From Limnobacter humi (GTDB taxonomy: Bacteria > Pseudomonadota > Gammaproteobacteria > Burkholderiales > Burkholderiaceae_B): a DNA stretch of 64,000 nucleotides. The first letter of the stretch is position 1, and each line of letters opens with the position of its first letter. A program made the position numbers and the translations under genes. The DNA is taken from the NCBI RefSeq assembly GCF_024518835.1, contig NZ_JANIGO010000006.1, positions 62,001-126,000 on the forward strand. The letters run 5' to 3'. A model generated the notes under the pieces. The model ran no database searches. It was not told where the DNA came from and saw nothing but the letters and a program-made list of their open reading frames with translations. Of the stretch, positions 38,676-47,759 are shown piece after piece.

Positions 38676-38727
38676 CATGGGTGACACTTCGGTTCCGTGA
38701 ATGGTTCTGCACACCGAACACCACCCC

Positions 38728-39009
38728 ATGACTGTTAAAAAAATTGCTGTAATCGACCTCACCGGCGTGATCCGAAACCGCCGGCGTGAGTTGGGCCTCA
38801 CTCAAAAATCATTGGGAGAATTGCTGGGCATCGACCAGCGCACCGTGTCCGCCTTGGAAAAGAACCCGGGTTCCATCAGCGTCAACCGCTTGTTCGCAGT
38901 GTTCAATGCACTGCAAATTCAGGCCTTCGTGTCCAACGACCCCAAAGACGAATTCCAGATTCAACGGTTGATGATGGATGCACACTTCCGGCGCAACCGC
39001 CTGCTGTAG
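38728..39009 (+). CDS. Orphan XRE/HipB-like regulator
   Basis: 93 residues from ATG 38728 (ATG 38701 also possible; neither has a clear ribosome binding site). Helix-turn-helix ELGLTQKSLGELLGIDQRTV within residues 25-50, then ALEKNPGSISVNRLFAVFNAL as in HipB-type repressors. No kinase-type partner is adjacent; the hipBA pair lies 3 kb upstream. It may be a solitary antitoxin or a transcriptional regulator. Confidence 0.75.
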   Translation: MTVKKIAVIDLTGVIRNRRRELGLTQKSLGELLGIDQRTVSALEKNPGSISVNRLFAVFNALQIQAFVSNDPKDEFQIQRLMMDAHFRRNRLL

Positions 39010-39020
39010 CGGCGGCCGGT

Positions 39021-39377
39021 TTATTCCACCGAGAAGCTGGAGCCGCAACCGCAGGTGGTTTTGGCCTGGGGGTTATGGAATACAAAGCGCGAACTCATGG
39101 TGTGGGCTTCGTAGTCGATGGTGGTGCCTTCCAGGTAAGGGGCGCTGAATGGGTCCACGTACAGTTCAATGTACGGGTTCACTTCCACGCGGATATCGTC
39201 CTCGGCCACCTCACGCGCCATGTCGATTTTGTATTCAAAACCCGAGCAGCCGCCCCCCTGCACATAGAGGCGAATCATCGCGGGTTTGTGCATGTTGTCA
39301 CGCAGATCCAGAATCCGTTCCTGCGCCGCATCGGTCAGGTTGATCTGCACTGTGGGGGTGTCGTGTGTTGCGCTCAT
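39021..39377 (-). CDS. erpA: Iron-sulfur cluster insertion protein ErpA
   Basis: 118 residues from ATG 39377. A-type carrier with the three Fe-S cysteines: GGGCSGFEY and the C-terminal CGCGSSFS. The sequence LYVDPFSAPYLEGTTIDY and NPQAKTTCGCGSSF follow ErpA closely. It passes clusters to target enzymes. It lies 5 bp after the small exported protein on the same strand. Confidence 0.93.
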   Translation of the reverse strand: MSATHDTPTVQINLTDAAQERILDLRDNMHKPAMIRLYVQGGGCSGFEYKIDMAREVAEDDIRVEVNPYIELYVDPFSAPYLEGTTIDYEAHTMSSRFVFHNPQAKTTCGCGSSFSVE

Positions 39378-39382
39378 AACCA

Positions 39383-39715
39383 CTAGATGAGGTCGGTGGC
39401 CGCTTTTTCAATGTCGCAACTGAAAATTCGCCAGCCGCCCTGCGGCAGTTTTTCCAACAGGTAGTATACGTTCCACAGCACCTGGCTTTGGTCAATCATC
39501 TGCACCGAATGCACCACTTGGCGCCCATTGCGCTCAAAGCCCACAAATTTCACGGAGGCAGGGCGGTACACCACGTTGTAATCCCGCTTCACCGGTGGTT
39601 CGGCGGCGGTGGCTTTGTTTGCAAATGCAGCAGCCAGGCCCAAGGCAAACACCAACAACCACCACTTCCAAATGGTTTTGAATACACCATCGTCCTTGTT
39701 CAAGGGGCCTCCCAT
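39383..39715 (-). CDS. Small anchored or exported protein (DUF4864-like, tentative)
   Basis: 110 residues from ATG 39715. One hydrophobic segment (IWKWWLLVFALGLAAAFA) near the N-terminus acts as anchor or signal. The rest (YRPASVKFVGFERNGRQVVHSVQMIDQS and WNVYYLLEKLPQGGWRIFSCDI) has the look of a small NTF2-like beta fold; the pattern Y-x-L-x(4)-x-GWRI-x-x-C recalls DUF4864. Directly upstream of erpA, so probably cotranscribed. Function unknown. Confidence 0.6.
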   Translation of the reverse strand: MGGPLNKDDGVFKTIWKWWLLVFALGLAAAFANKATAAEPPVKRDYNVVYRPASVKFVGFERNGRQVVHSVQMIDQSQVLWNVYYLLEKLPQGGWRIFSCDIEKAATDLI

Positions 39716-39863
39716 GCAAACACCCTGGTCGCTTGAGTGTGCCACGGGGTTTGGGGGTAGGCAAGCGCCTGCCAAAATGTCAATCAATGTTAAATAATGA
39801 GCAATTCATCATTCTGAAACAGCGGTCTTGCAAGGTTCTGTCTTCCTACATGGAGGCACAAAA

Positions 39864-42344
39864 ATGCAGGACTTTGACGACGACATCACAACAAATTTAT
39901 CCAACACCCCCCACCTCGACGACATCATTGAAGCGGCGCTCACCAGCCCCGGTCGTCGGGACTTCATCAAGGCTGGCGCCGCCGGCGTGGGCATGCTCAG
40001 CTTGACCGGCTGCCTGGGTGGCGGCAACGGGGCTTCTGCAGCCACCGCGGCACCCACGGTGCAATCCCTCAGCTTTACCCCCAGCAGCACCGCAGCCGGG
40101 TCAACCGACCTCACCGCCTTGCTGGACGACAACATCAAGCTGCCCGCTGGCTACACCTACGAGGTGCTGTACCGCACCGGCGACCCCTTGGTCAGCACCG
40201 ACCCCCTGGGCAACCCCATTCCTGCGCATTACAACGGCACAGACTACACCGCCAATGTGCCGGCATACCCGGCATCGTCCTGGCAGTACCGGGCTGGCGA
40301 CCACCATGACGGCGGCCACTACTTTGGCATGAATGCCGCTGGCAAGTTCGACCCCAAGGCCACCGACCGCGCCCTGCTGGCCATCAACCATGAAAACATC
40401 GCGGGCACCGCCCAGTTCATCCATGGCATTGCCACGGCCAGCATCACCAGCAACCCGCGCGCCGACATCACCGTGGGGGCTGTTACCACCACCGCGGCCG
40501 ACCAGGTTCGCAAGGAAGTCAATGCCCATGGCGTGAGCGTGTTTGAAATCCGCCGTGACACCACCACAAAACGCTGGTCGGTGGTGGTGGACAGCCCCTT
40601 CAACAAGCGCTACACCGCCGGCACCGTCATGAGCATGGGCGGCCCAGCCGCCGCCAAAAAATATTTTGTGACCAAGTTTAGCCCCACCGGCGAACTCACC
40701 CGCGGCACGCTCAACAACTGCGCGGCTGGCTACACCCCGTGGGGCACCTACCTCACCTGTGAAGAAAACTGGCCCTTCTATTTCCGCAGCGGGCCCAATG
40801 CCACGCCGGTTACTGGCTTGGCCGACGGCAAAGGGGCGGACAAAAACCAGGGCCGTTACCTGCGCCTGGCGCGCTATGGCCTGGGTACCATCAGTGGCGA
40901 CGCCTCGCAATTTACCCCCTCGGTGGGCAGCGAAAAGTTCTGGTCCACGGCAGGCACCACCGACGAATTTGCACGCTGGGATGTCACCGCCTCCGGCACA
41001 ACCGCTGCAGACGACTTCCGCAACGCTGCCAACACCTTTGGTTATGTGGTGGAAATCGACCCCTTCGACCCCAGCGCCGTGCCCCGCAAACGCACCGCCA
41101 TGGGCCGTTTCTACCACGAAGGCGCCTGGCTGGGCCCCGTGGCCGAAGGCAAGCCGATTGTGTACTACATGGGCTGCGACAGCCGCAACGAGTACATCTA
41201 CAAATACGTCAGCACCAAAAACTGGAACCCAGCCGATGCATCGCTGGGCATTCTGGCTGGCGACCTGTACCTCAACGACGGCACCTTGTATGTGGCCAAA
41301 TTCAATTCGGATGGCACTGGCGTGTGGCTGCCACTCACCCGCACGGCGGTCAACGCCGCGTTGGGTAACCTGCCCGGCCCCTACAATGGTCTGTCATTCA
41401 ACGACGACGGTGATGTGCTTATCCACACCCGCATTGCGGCCGATGCAGTGGGCGGTACCCGCATGGACCGTCCGGAGTGGGGGGCTGTCAACCCCAAAAA
41501 CGGCGAAGTGTATTTCACGCTGACCAAGAGCAGCCGCCGCACTGCCATCACGGCTGCTGGGCAAACCCAGGGGGCTTTCGTGACCACCCCATCGGGCACC
41601 GCCGCCTACAGCCAGGACCGCCCGGTGTATGTCGACCCGGCCAACCCCCGCAGCTATCAAGACGTGAACAGCGCAGGCACCGGCACTGGCGCTGCGCAAA
41701 ATGCCAACGGCCACATCATCCGGTTTGCAGAGGCCAACGCCAACCCGGCCGCCACCGCATTCCGCTGGGACATCTACCTCTTTGGTGCTGAAATCCGCAA
41801 CACGGCGGCAGGGGTCAACGTGTCAGCACTCACAGCCCAGCAGGACTTCTCCTCGCCCGATGGCTGCTGGTTCTCGCCCACCACCGGCATTTTGTGGATC
41901 CAAACCGATGACGATGCGTACACCGACGTCACCAACTGCATGCTGCTGGCCTCCGTGCCGGGCAAGGTCGGCGATGGCGGCCCCGTCACCATTGGCACGG
42001 GTGTGGGTGCGGTCAACACCTTCAAGGGCAAAAACCTGAGCGAGTCGCAACTGCGCCGCTTCCTGGTGGGCCCGCGGGATGCCGAAATCACCGGCCTGAT
42101 GGAAAGCCCCGATGGCAAAACACTGTTCATCAACATTCAGCACCCGGGCGAAAACACCGGCACCAGCGCACGCGCTGGCACCTCCGTGTCCAGCCCCAGC
42201 AGCAGCTGGCCCCAGCCCAACACCGACCCCAAGGTGGGCAACAACGCCACCGGCAACCCAACGGGCAACACCTTCCCGCGCTCTGCCACCATTGCCATTT
42301 ACCGCAATGATGGCGGCGTGATTGGTGGCGACCTGGTTGCTTAA
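39864..42344 (+). CDS. PhoX-like (DUF839) Tat-exported protein
   Basis: 826 residues from ATG 39864 with GGAGG seven bases upstream; the frame from 39828 is longer by chance. A Tat signal (Arg31-Arg32, RRDFIKAG) leads to a lipobox-like LTGC at Cys50. The body is the DUF839/PhoX beta-propeller with LLAINHEN, WGTYLTCEENWPFYF, GRFYHEGAW and VYYMGCDSRNEYIYKYV. PhoX enzymes are calcium- and iron-dependent alkaline phosphatases. Ends at a strong terminator; no Pho box was recognised. Confidence 0.88.
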   Translation: MQDFDDDITTNLSNTPHLDDIIEAALTSPGRRDFIKAGAAGVGMLSLTGCLGGGNGASAATAAPTVQSLSFTPSSTAAGSTDLTALLDDNIKLPAGYTYEVLYRTGDPLVSTDPLGNPIPAHYNGTDYTANVPAYPASSWQYRAGDHHDGGHYFGMNAAGKFDPKATDRALLAINHENIAGTAQFIHGIATASITSNPRADITVGAVTTTAADQVRKEVNAHGVSVFEIRRDTTTKRWSVVVDSPFNKRYTAGTVMSMGGPAAAKKYFVTKFSPTGELTRGTLNNCAAGYTPWGTYLTCEENWPFYFRSGPNATPVTGLADGKGADKNQGRYLRLARYGLGTISGDASQFTPSVGSEKFWSTAGTTDEFARWDVTASGTTAADDFRNAANTFGYVVEIDPFDPSAVPRKRTAMGRFYHEGAWLGPVAEGKPIVYYMGCDSRNEYIYKYVSTKNWNPADASLGILAGDLYLNDGTLYVAKFNSDGTGVWLPLTRTAVNAALGNLPGPYNGLSFNDDGDVLIHTRIAADAVGGTRMDRPEWGAVNPKNGEVYFTLTKSSRRTAITAAGQTQGAFVTTPSGTAAYSQDRPVYVDPANPRSYQDVNSAGTGTGAAQNANGHIIRFAEANANPAATAFRWDIYLFGAEIRNTAAGVNVSALTAQQDFSSPDGCWFSPTTGILWIQTDDDAYTDVTNCMLLASVPGKVGDGGPVTIGTGVGAVNTFKGKNLSESQLRRFLVGPRDAEITGLMESPDGKTLFINIQHPGENTGTSARAGTSVSSPSSSWPQPNTDPKVGNNATGNPTGNTFPRSATIAIYRNDGGVIGGDLVA

Positions 42345-42350
42345 GGCCTG

Positions 42351-42387
42351 CACCCCGGTTGCTGAGTGCAACTGGGGTGTTTTTTTT
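42351..42387 (+). terminator. Intrinsic terminator of the PhoX-like gene
   Basis: A 12-bp stem CACCCCGGTTGC with GCAACTGGGGTG (one G-T pair), loop TGAGT, and eight T residues. Confidence 0.95.
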
Positions 42388-42433
42388 GAATCCATCGCCT
42401 CGCTCTGTCGGTAAAACCCACTGTTGCCAGGAG

Positions 42434-44440
42434 ATGCATGTGAACTTCAAACGCAGTTGGATGTTGGGCTTGTTGACCGTGCTGGTGGCCAGCCTCTATT
42501 CCCCTTGGGTGCAGGCCGCGCCCTCACAACGTTGGATCATCAACACCGGCAGCCTGCCTGCTGCTCCATTGCTGAGCCAAGTTCAGCAACGTTTGGGCGT
42601 AGAACTTCACCCAGTGCGCCCCCTGTTGCAGCCTGGCAGTGTGCTGGTTGAACTGCGCAAGTTGCCTGCCCTGGGTAGCCTGCAATCTGACTTGGCTGTG
42701 GCCAATGCCATGCGCAGCGTACCGGGCGTGCGCTTTGTGCAACCCGACTTTGCACTTCACCGCACTGAGGTGCCCGCACCCAACGATCCCAATTACGCCG
42801 GTAACCAGGCCAGCTATCTGGGGCAGGGTGCCTATGCAGCACTGAACATGCGCACGGTGTGGCAAACCACCCGTGGCAGCGCCAACGTGGTCATTGCTGT
42901 GCTCGACACCGGCATTCTCTACGACCACCCCGATCTCAAGGGCCGCTTGCTGCCCGGTTATGACTTCGTATCCCAGGTGACACCCGCCACCGGCAGTGGC
43001 ACCGGCGGTGTGGGCAATGAAGGGGGCTCCAACGACGGCGACGGTCGCGATGCCAACCCAACCGACCCTGGCGATGCGCCGCCACCGGGCGCCACCTGTT
43101 CCGACGGCAGCACCACCAGTTCGTTCCACGGCACTGCAGTGGCTTCGGTGGCCATTGCCCAAGCCAACAATGCCGCATTCATGACCGGCATGGACTGGAA
43201 TGCCAAGGTGCTCCCGGTGCGGGTGTCCGGGCGCTGCGGGGTGGCAACCTCCTCCGACATCATTGATGGCATGTACTGGGCAACCGGCAGTGGCCGGGTC
43301 GACCCATTGATCGGCGTCAATCCCAACCGGGCCAGCATCATCAACCTCAGCTTTGCAGCCGATTCGCCCCTGGGCACCAGTTGCAGCGGGGATGCCACCG
43401 GCCTGGCCCAGGCCATCGCCGACGCGCGCGCTGCCAATGCCCTGGTGGTGGTGTCGGCTGGCAACAACAGTGGCGGCAATTTGCAGCTTCCGGCGTCTTG
43501 TGCAGGGGCCATTGCAGCCACCGCAGCGCAAAATGATGGGCGCATGGCCACCTACAGCGCCAAAGGCAGCAACGGGCCCGACCTGTCGATTTCAGCCCCC
43601 GGTGACGCCCAGGGCCGCTACGTGGGGGCCAACAACAGTGGCATCGCCACCGGCAGCCAGCGGGGTCAACCCGACCCGGCGGGCAACAACACCTTGTTGT
43701 TTCGCGGCACCAGTTTTTCAGCGCCCATGGTGGCGGGCATGTTGTCGCTGTTGAAAGCCGCCAACCCCAGCGCCAGCAACACCGACCTCATTGCCGCCTT
43801 GCGCAACTCTGCCCGGGCCTACCCCGACAATGCCGGGGTGTGCGCCGGCCTGTTTGGCACGGTGCGCTGCGGTTGCACGGTGAGCAGTTGTGGTGTTGGC
43901 TTGCTCAATCCGGAAGGCGCACTGGGGCGTGTGCTGGGCAGCGGGCGCGCCGTGGCCAATGTGCCGCAGTCTCAGGTGGCTTCAAGCGATGGTGGGTTGG
44001 TGCTGGATGGCAACCTGTCCACGAATGCGGCTGGCCAGGCCAGCGGGCTTGCTTACCGGTGGTCGCAGGTGTACGGCAACCCGGTTCGCACATCGGGGCA
44101 AGACACGGCCAGCCTCAGCGTGAACAGCGGCTTGGCCAGCAATGCAGCCGAATTTCAACTCACCGTCACCGACGCGGCCAGTGGGCAAACCAGCAGCGGC
44201 GTGGTCCGCGTGGTGGGCAGTGGCGTGAATGAACGCACCTTCATGCCAGCCTCGGCGGCATCGGGCAGCACGGGTGGCTCGGGCGGAACCCCATCGGTAA
44301 CGCCCACCGAAACATCCTCGGGTGGGCCGGCCAGCAGTGGCGGTGGTGGCGGAGGCGGCGGCGGTGCATTGAACCAGTGGGGCTTGTTGGCCCTGGCCTT
44401 GTTGTTGTTTTGGCACCGAAGGGGCAGGCTTGCACGGTGA
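42434..44440 (+). CDS. Subtilisin-like S8 serine protease with glycine-rich C-terminal sorting tail
   Basis: 668 residues; AGGAG touches ATG 42434 and is six bases before GTG 42440, so GTG is also possible. Signal peptide ends near VQA (28). A propeptide-like region covers 33-115. Catalytic triad: Asp158 (VLDTG), His232 (FHGTAVAS), Ser427 (GTSFSAPMVAG). After a repeat-like region comes a run of Gly, then ALNQWGLLALALLLFW and a basic end, HRRGRLAR: the GlyGly-CTERM type recognised by rhombosortase. It should be exported and processed at the cell surface. Confidence 0.92.
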   Translation: MHVNFKRSWMLGLLTVLVASLYSPWVQAAPSQRWIINTGSLPAAPLLSQVQQRLGVELHPVRPLLQPGSVLVELRKLPALGSLQSDLAVANAMRSVPGVRFVQPDFALHRTEVPAPNDPNYAGNQASYLGQGAYAALNMRTVWQTTRGSANVVIAVLDTGILYDHPDLKGRLLPGYDFVSQVTPATGSGTGGVGNEGGSNDGDGRDANPTDPGDAPPPGATCSDGSTTSSFHGTAVASVAIAQANNAAFMTGMDWNAKVLPVRVSGRCGVATSSDIIDGMYWATGSGRVDPLIGVNPNRASIINLSFAADSPLGTSCSGDATGLAQAIADARAANALVVVSAGNNSGGNLQLPASCAGAIAATAAQNDGRMATYSAKGSNGPDLSISAPGDAQGRYVGANNSGIATGSQRGQPDPAGNNTLLFRGTSFSAPMVAGMLSLLKAANPSASNTDLIAALRNSARAYPDNAGVCAGLFGTVRCGCTVSSCGVGLLNPEGALGRVLGSGRAVANVPQSQVASSDGGLVLDGNLSTNAAGQASGLAYRWSQVYGNPVRTSGQDTASLSVNSGLASNAAEFQLTVTDAASGQTSSGVVRVVGSGVNERTFMPASAASGSTGGSGGTPSVTPTETSSGGPASSGGGGGGGGGALNQWGLLALALLLFWHRRGRLAR

Positions 44441-44500
44441 GCTCGGGCAACTGGGATAGAATCTTTTCCAACCCAATGCGCACCCCAACAAAGCCCCTGC

Positions 44501-45607
44501 ATGAGTGATTTACCCCAACCCCGCGTGCCTGAACCCGATGTGCCGAATGCCCAAGCCCCGCTGCGTTGGGAATATGCGGCTGTGCTCGGTGTCCTCACGC
44601 TGTGGGTGTTCATGCTCTCGGTCAAAATTGGCACGGGTCTGATTGCGGGTTTGGCTGTTTTTTCGCTCACCCGCTTTGCGCGGCGCTTTTATGTGCGCCT
44701 GTTTCTGAAAAAGGCAGCCCAGGCCCAGCACCCAGTCAGCCGCACCATCTACCTGTTTTTGCCCACCTGGCTCACCACGCTGACGGTGATTGCTGCCCTG
44801 GTACTCATTATTCTGGGCTTGGGCGCCGCCGTGCGTTTTGTCATTGAAAGCGTGGCCACCCAAGGCCCACAACTGGCCGAAGAAGCCATTCGCAGCCTGA
44901 ACACCTTGGCCGCCAGCCTGCCCGAGGAAGTGCGCAGCAAGGTGCCCGGCAGCGCCAAAGAATTTTTCGACATGGCCCGCCATGCCACGGGTGACCTCAT
45001 GGGCTACGCCAAAAACTTCGGTGGCGCCAGTTTCTTCGTGTTCCTGCAGTTGGTGTTTGCGCTCATTCTGGGCGTGTCTGCCGCGCTCATGACCCGCGCC
45101 AGCGTGGCTGCAGGGGCGCAAGCCCGCCCACTGGCCCATGCCTGGGTGCACACCATGGAAGGCTACGTGCGCTGCTTCACCTTGCTCATGGGCGCGCAGG
45201 TGTATGTCAGCATCTGGAACACCTTCTGCACAGCGGTCTTCATTTACGGCATCCTGCCAGCCTTTGACGTGGTGTTGCCGTTTCGCGAGCTGCTCCTCAT
45301 GTTCACCAGCATTGCCAGCCTCATTCCGGCTGCAGGCAACATCATGGCCAACACCCTCATCCTGGTTCTCACCATCCGCTTTGGCCCCTGGGTGTCCTTG
45401 GGCTCGGTGGTGTATTTGTTCGTCATTCACAAACTGGAATATTTCGTGAACGGCTACATCATTGGCCGCAACGTGCAGGCCAGCGTGCCCGAAATGCTGA
45501 TCGCCATCATCCTGGGCGAGGTGGCCTTTGGTTTGCCAGGGCTCATTACTGCACCAGTCACCTACGCATTTTTGAAAATGCACTGGCAAAAGTGGGGGTG
45601 GGTGTGA
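44501..45607 (+). CDS. AI-2E-family membrane transporter
   Basis: 368 residues with about eight membrane segments. The signature stretch GILPAFDVVLPFRELLLMFTSI and the C-terminal HKLEYFVNGYIIG place it in the AI-2E/PerM family. Members export varied substrates; AI-2 itself is one assigned case. Its stop overlaps the following GTG start, so it is coupled to the ligase gene. Confidence 0.8.
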   Translation: MSDLPQPRVPEPDVPNAQAPLRWEYAAVLGVLTLWVFMLSVKIGTGLIAGLAVFSLTRFARRFYVRLFLKKAAQAQHPVSRTIYLFLPTWLTTLTVIAALVLIILGLGAAVRFVIESVATQGPQLAEEAIRSLNTLAASLPEEVRSKVPGSAKEFFDMARHATGDLMGYAKNFGGASFFVFLQLVFALILGVSAALMTRASVAAGAQARPLAHAWVHTMEGYVRCFTLLMGAQVYVSIWNTFCTAVFIYGILPAFDVVLPFRELLLMFTSIASLIPAAGNIMANTLILVLTIRFGPWVSLGSVVYLFVIHKLEYFVNGYIIGRNVQASVPEMLIAIILGEVAFGLPGLITAPVTYAFLKMHWQKWGWV

Positions 45608-46782
45608 ACCTCGCCAGCCTTAAAAATCCTGCAGTCTATCTGGCCCTGTCTGCTTTCTTTCTGCCCATCAAACCAGCACCGGTCAATCTGTTTTTGGTTG
45701 CTGCCCTGGTGGCACTGCTGTTGAATGCCCAAGCCCGGCAGCGTTTGGTTTCTGCCCTGGCTCATCCGGTGAGCCTGTCTGCATTCGCAATGCTGGCCTA
45801 CCTACTACTAACTGCCGCCTGGCCGGAAAGCACCTGGGATGGCACGCAGGCCTACATCAACAAATACGCCCGGTTTGCGCTGCTGCCGTTTATTGCTGCC
45901 ATGGCTGCCCATGACGACGATCGCATCACCATTCTGGACGCCTTCTCGCTGGGCGTGGTGCTCAGCGTACTGGCCAGCATCGCCTTGCAGCTTGGCTGGT
46001 TGCCGGGCGAGGGCACCACTTACTTCAAGATGTACCTCACCCACAACTTTTTCATCGTCATGGCGGCTGCATACGCCGTGTGGCGTCTGGAACGGTCTGC
46101 ACCGAATTGGTCTGCAGCAGGCCATGCGGCTGTGCTGCTGGTGATGGTGGTGTGTTTCTACAACTTCATTTTCATGGTGGAAGGGCGCTCAGGCTGGTTG
46201 GCCTTGAACTGCATTCTTCTGGTGATGGCGGGCCGTCGAGCAGGCTCCAAAGCGGTGGTAACCACGGCCGTTGTTTTGGGCCTGTTGGCTTTTGCCTTAT
46301 ACACCTTGGTTCCGTTTGTTCATGCCCGAATCGGCTCGGCTGTGCTCGAGGCCCAGCAGTTCATGAACAACCAAGCGGTGTCGGTCGACACCAGCAACGG
46401 CCGCAGGTTGAATTTCTGGATGTGCTCACTGGAGGCCATTCAGGCCGCTCCATGGTTCGGCCATGGCATCGGCGGTTTTGGCCCTGCCATCGCCCCCTGT
46501 GCCCAGCGGGTTGGTTTGTGGGTGTTCGACAACCCCCACAACCAGTATCTTCTGTTTGCCGTGCAGGGCGGTGTATTTGCGCTGCTGTTGTACGCGGTGT
46601 TCGCCGCTGTGGTGGTCCGTGCGGCCAGCCCTCACAAAACCACCCTGCTTAGCATCGTGGTCGCTTACCTGGTGTTGAATGGGTTCAACTCCTTTCATTA
46701 CGATTTCGCTGAAGGCGTCTTTTTCCTTTATGCCGTTGGCCTGTTGGCCTACAGTCCGTCGCAGAGGGAGTTCCGGGCTTGA
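45604..46782 (+). CDS. O-antigen ligase/polymerase family protein (Wzy/WaaL-like)
   Basis: 392 residues from GTG 45604 (GTGA overlap with the previous stop; GGGGGTGG upstream). Ten to twelve membrane segments and the family motif DNPHNQYL in the large periplasmic loop near residue 305. It joins or polymerises undecaprenyl-linked glycans at the outer face of the inner membrane. Polymerase and ligase cannot be distinguished from sequence alone. Confidence 0.82.
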   Translation: MNLASLKNPAVYLALSAFFLPIKPAPVNLFLVAALVALLLNAQARQRLVSALAHPVSLSAFAMLAYLLLTAAWPESTWDGTQAYINKYARFALLPFIAAMAAHDDDRITILDAFSLGVVLSVLASIALQLGWLPGEGTTYFKMYLTHNFFIVMAAAYAVWRLERSAPNWSAAGHAAVLLVMVVCFYNFIFMVEGRSGWLALNCILLVMAGRRAGSKAVVTTAVVLGLLAFALYTLVPFVHARIGSAVLEAQQFMNNQAVSVDTSNGRRLNFWMCSLEAIQAAPWFGHGIGGFGPAIAPCAQRVGLWVFDNPHNQYLLFAVQGGVFALLLYAVFAAVVVRAASPHKTTLLSIVVAYLVLNGFNSFHYDFAEGVFFLYAVGLLAYSPSQREFRA

Positions 46783-47759
46783 GTCAAAAAACCGCATTGA
46801 TATTGGGTATCACCGGGCAGGACGGCGCTTATCTTGCGCAACATCTGCTGTCCAAAAATTATCGGGTGGTGGGTGCCTCTCGGGATGCCCAGGTGGCCAA
46901 TCTTCGAAACCTGAAAACCCTGAATATTCAGTCCCAGGTCGACATGGCCTCGGTCTCCATTTCAGATTTCCGGAGTGTTTACCAGTTGTTGCTGCGCGTT
47001 CAGCCAGATGAGGTGTACAACCTGGCTGGCCAAACCTCGGTGGGCTTGTCATTTGAGCAGCCTGTTGAAACGCTGGAAAGTATTTCCGTGGGTACGTTGA
47101 ATTTGCTGGAAGCGATTCGGTTTACCGATCGCCCCATCCATTTTTACAACGCGGGGTCCAGCGAGGTGTTTGGCGACACCCATGGTGTTGCTGCCAACGA
47201 AAACACGCCGTTCCGACCCCGCAGCCCTTATGCCACCGCCAAGGCAGCGGCACATTGGCAAGTGGCCAACTACCGCGAAGCGTATGGACTGAAGGCGTGC
47301 ACAGGCATTTTGTTCAATCATGAGAGCCCGCTTCGCCCAGCCCGCTTCGTGACTCAGAAAATCATTGCAGGTGCCGTGCAAATTGCCCAATCCGGTAAAG
47401 GGCGACTCAAGCTTGGCAATATCCAGATTTCACGTGACTGGGGTTGGGCCCCCGACTACGTTCAAGCCATGTGGCTCATGTTGCAGCAACCGGAATTGGA
47501 TGACTATGTGATTGCCACAGGCCGCACTGTGTCGCTGACCTATTTCATCGATCTCGCTTTCAAAGCAGTGGGGCTGAATTGGCAGGACTGGGTAGACTCC
47601 GATCCCGGGTTGTTTCGCCCCTCCGACTTGACGGAAGGCAAAGCCGATCCATCCAAAGCCCATGAACAACTGGGTTGGCGGTCCACCGTTCCCATTGAAG
47701 ACATCGTGCAGCGCATGGTGCAGGCACAGCGTGCAGTCGCGGGGCATGATGGTCTTTGA
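46779..47759 (+). CDS. gmd: GDP-mannose 4,6-dehydratase
   Basis: 326 residues, starting at TTG 46779 which overlaps the previous stop. Motifs: GITGQDGAYL at 9-18, NLAGQTSVGLSF, the Ser in NAGSSEVFG, and the catalytic YATAK. NHESPLRP and RDWGWAPDYV are Gmd hallmarks. The product, GDP-4-keto-6-deoxy-mannose, feeds GDP-perosamine, GDP-rhamnose or GDP-fucose. No fcl or rmd is in the window; the DegT aminotransferase at 50641 could be the next enzyme. Confidence 0.93.
   Translation: MSQKTALILGITGQDGAYLAQHLLSKNYRVVGASRDAQVANLRNLKTLNIQSQVDMASVSISDFRSVYQLLLRVQPDEVYNLAGQTSVGLSFEQPVETLESISVGTLNLLEAIRFTDRPIHFYNAGSSEVFGDTHGVAANENTPFRPRSPYATAKAAAHWQVANYREAYGLKACTGILFNHESPLRPARFVTQKIIAGAVQIAQSGKGRLKLGNIQISRDWGWAPDYVQAMWLMLQQPELDDYVIATGRTVSLTYFIDLAFKAVGLNWQDWVDSDPGLFRPSDLTEGKADPSKAHEQLGWRSTVPIEDIVQRMVQAQRAVAGHDGL

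Noticed and set aside
39790-39860. Pho box before the PhoX-like gene
   Set aside because: No repeat close to CTGTCAT with the right spacing was found.
42524-43531. 335-codon frame opposite the subtilisin gene
   Set aside because: Antisense shadow; the sense frame has an intact catalytic triad.
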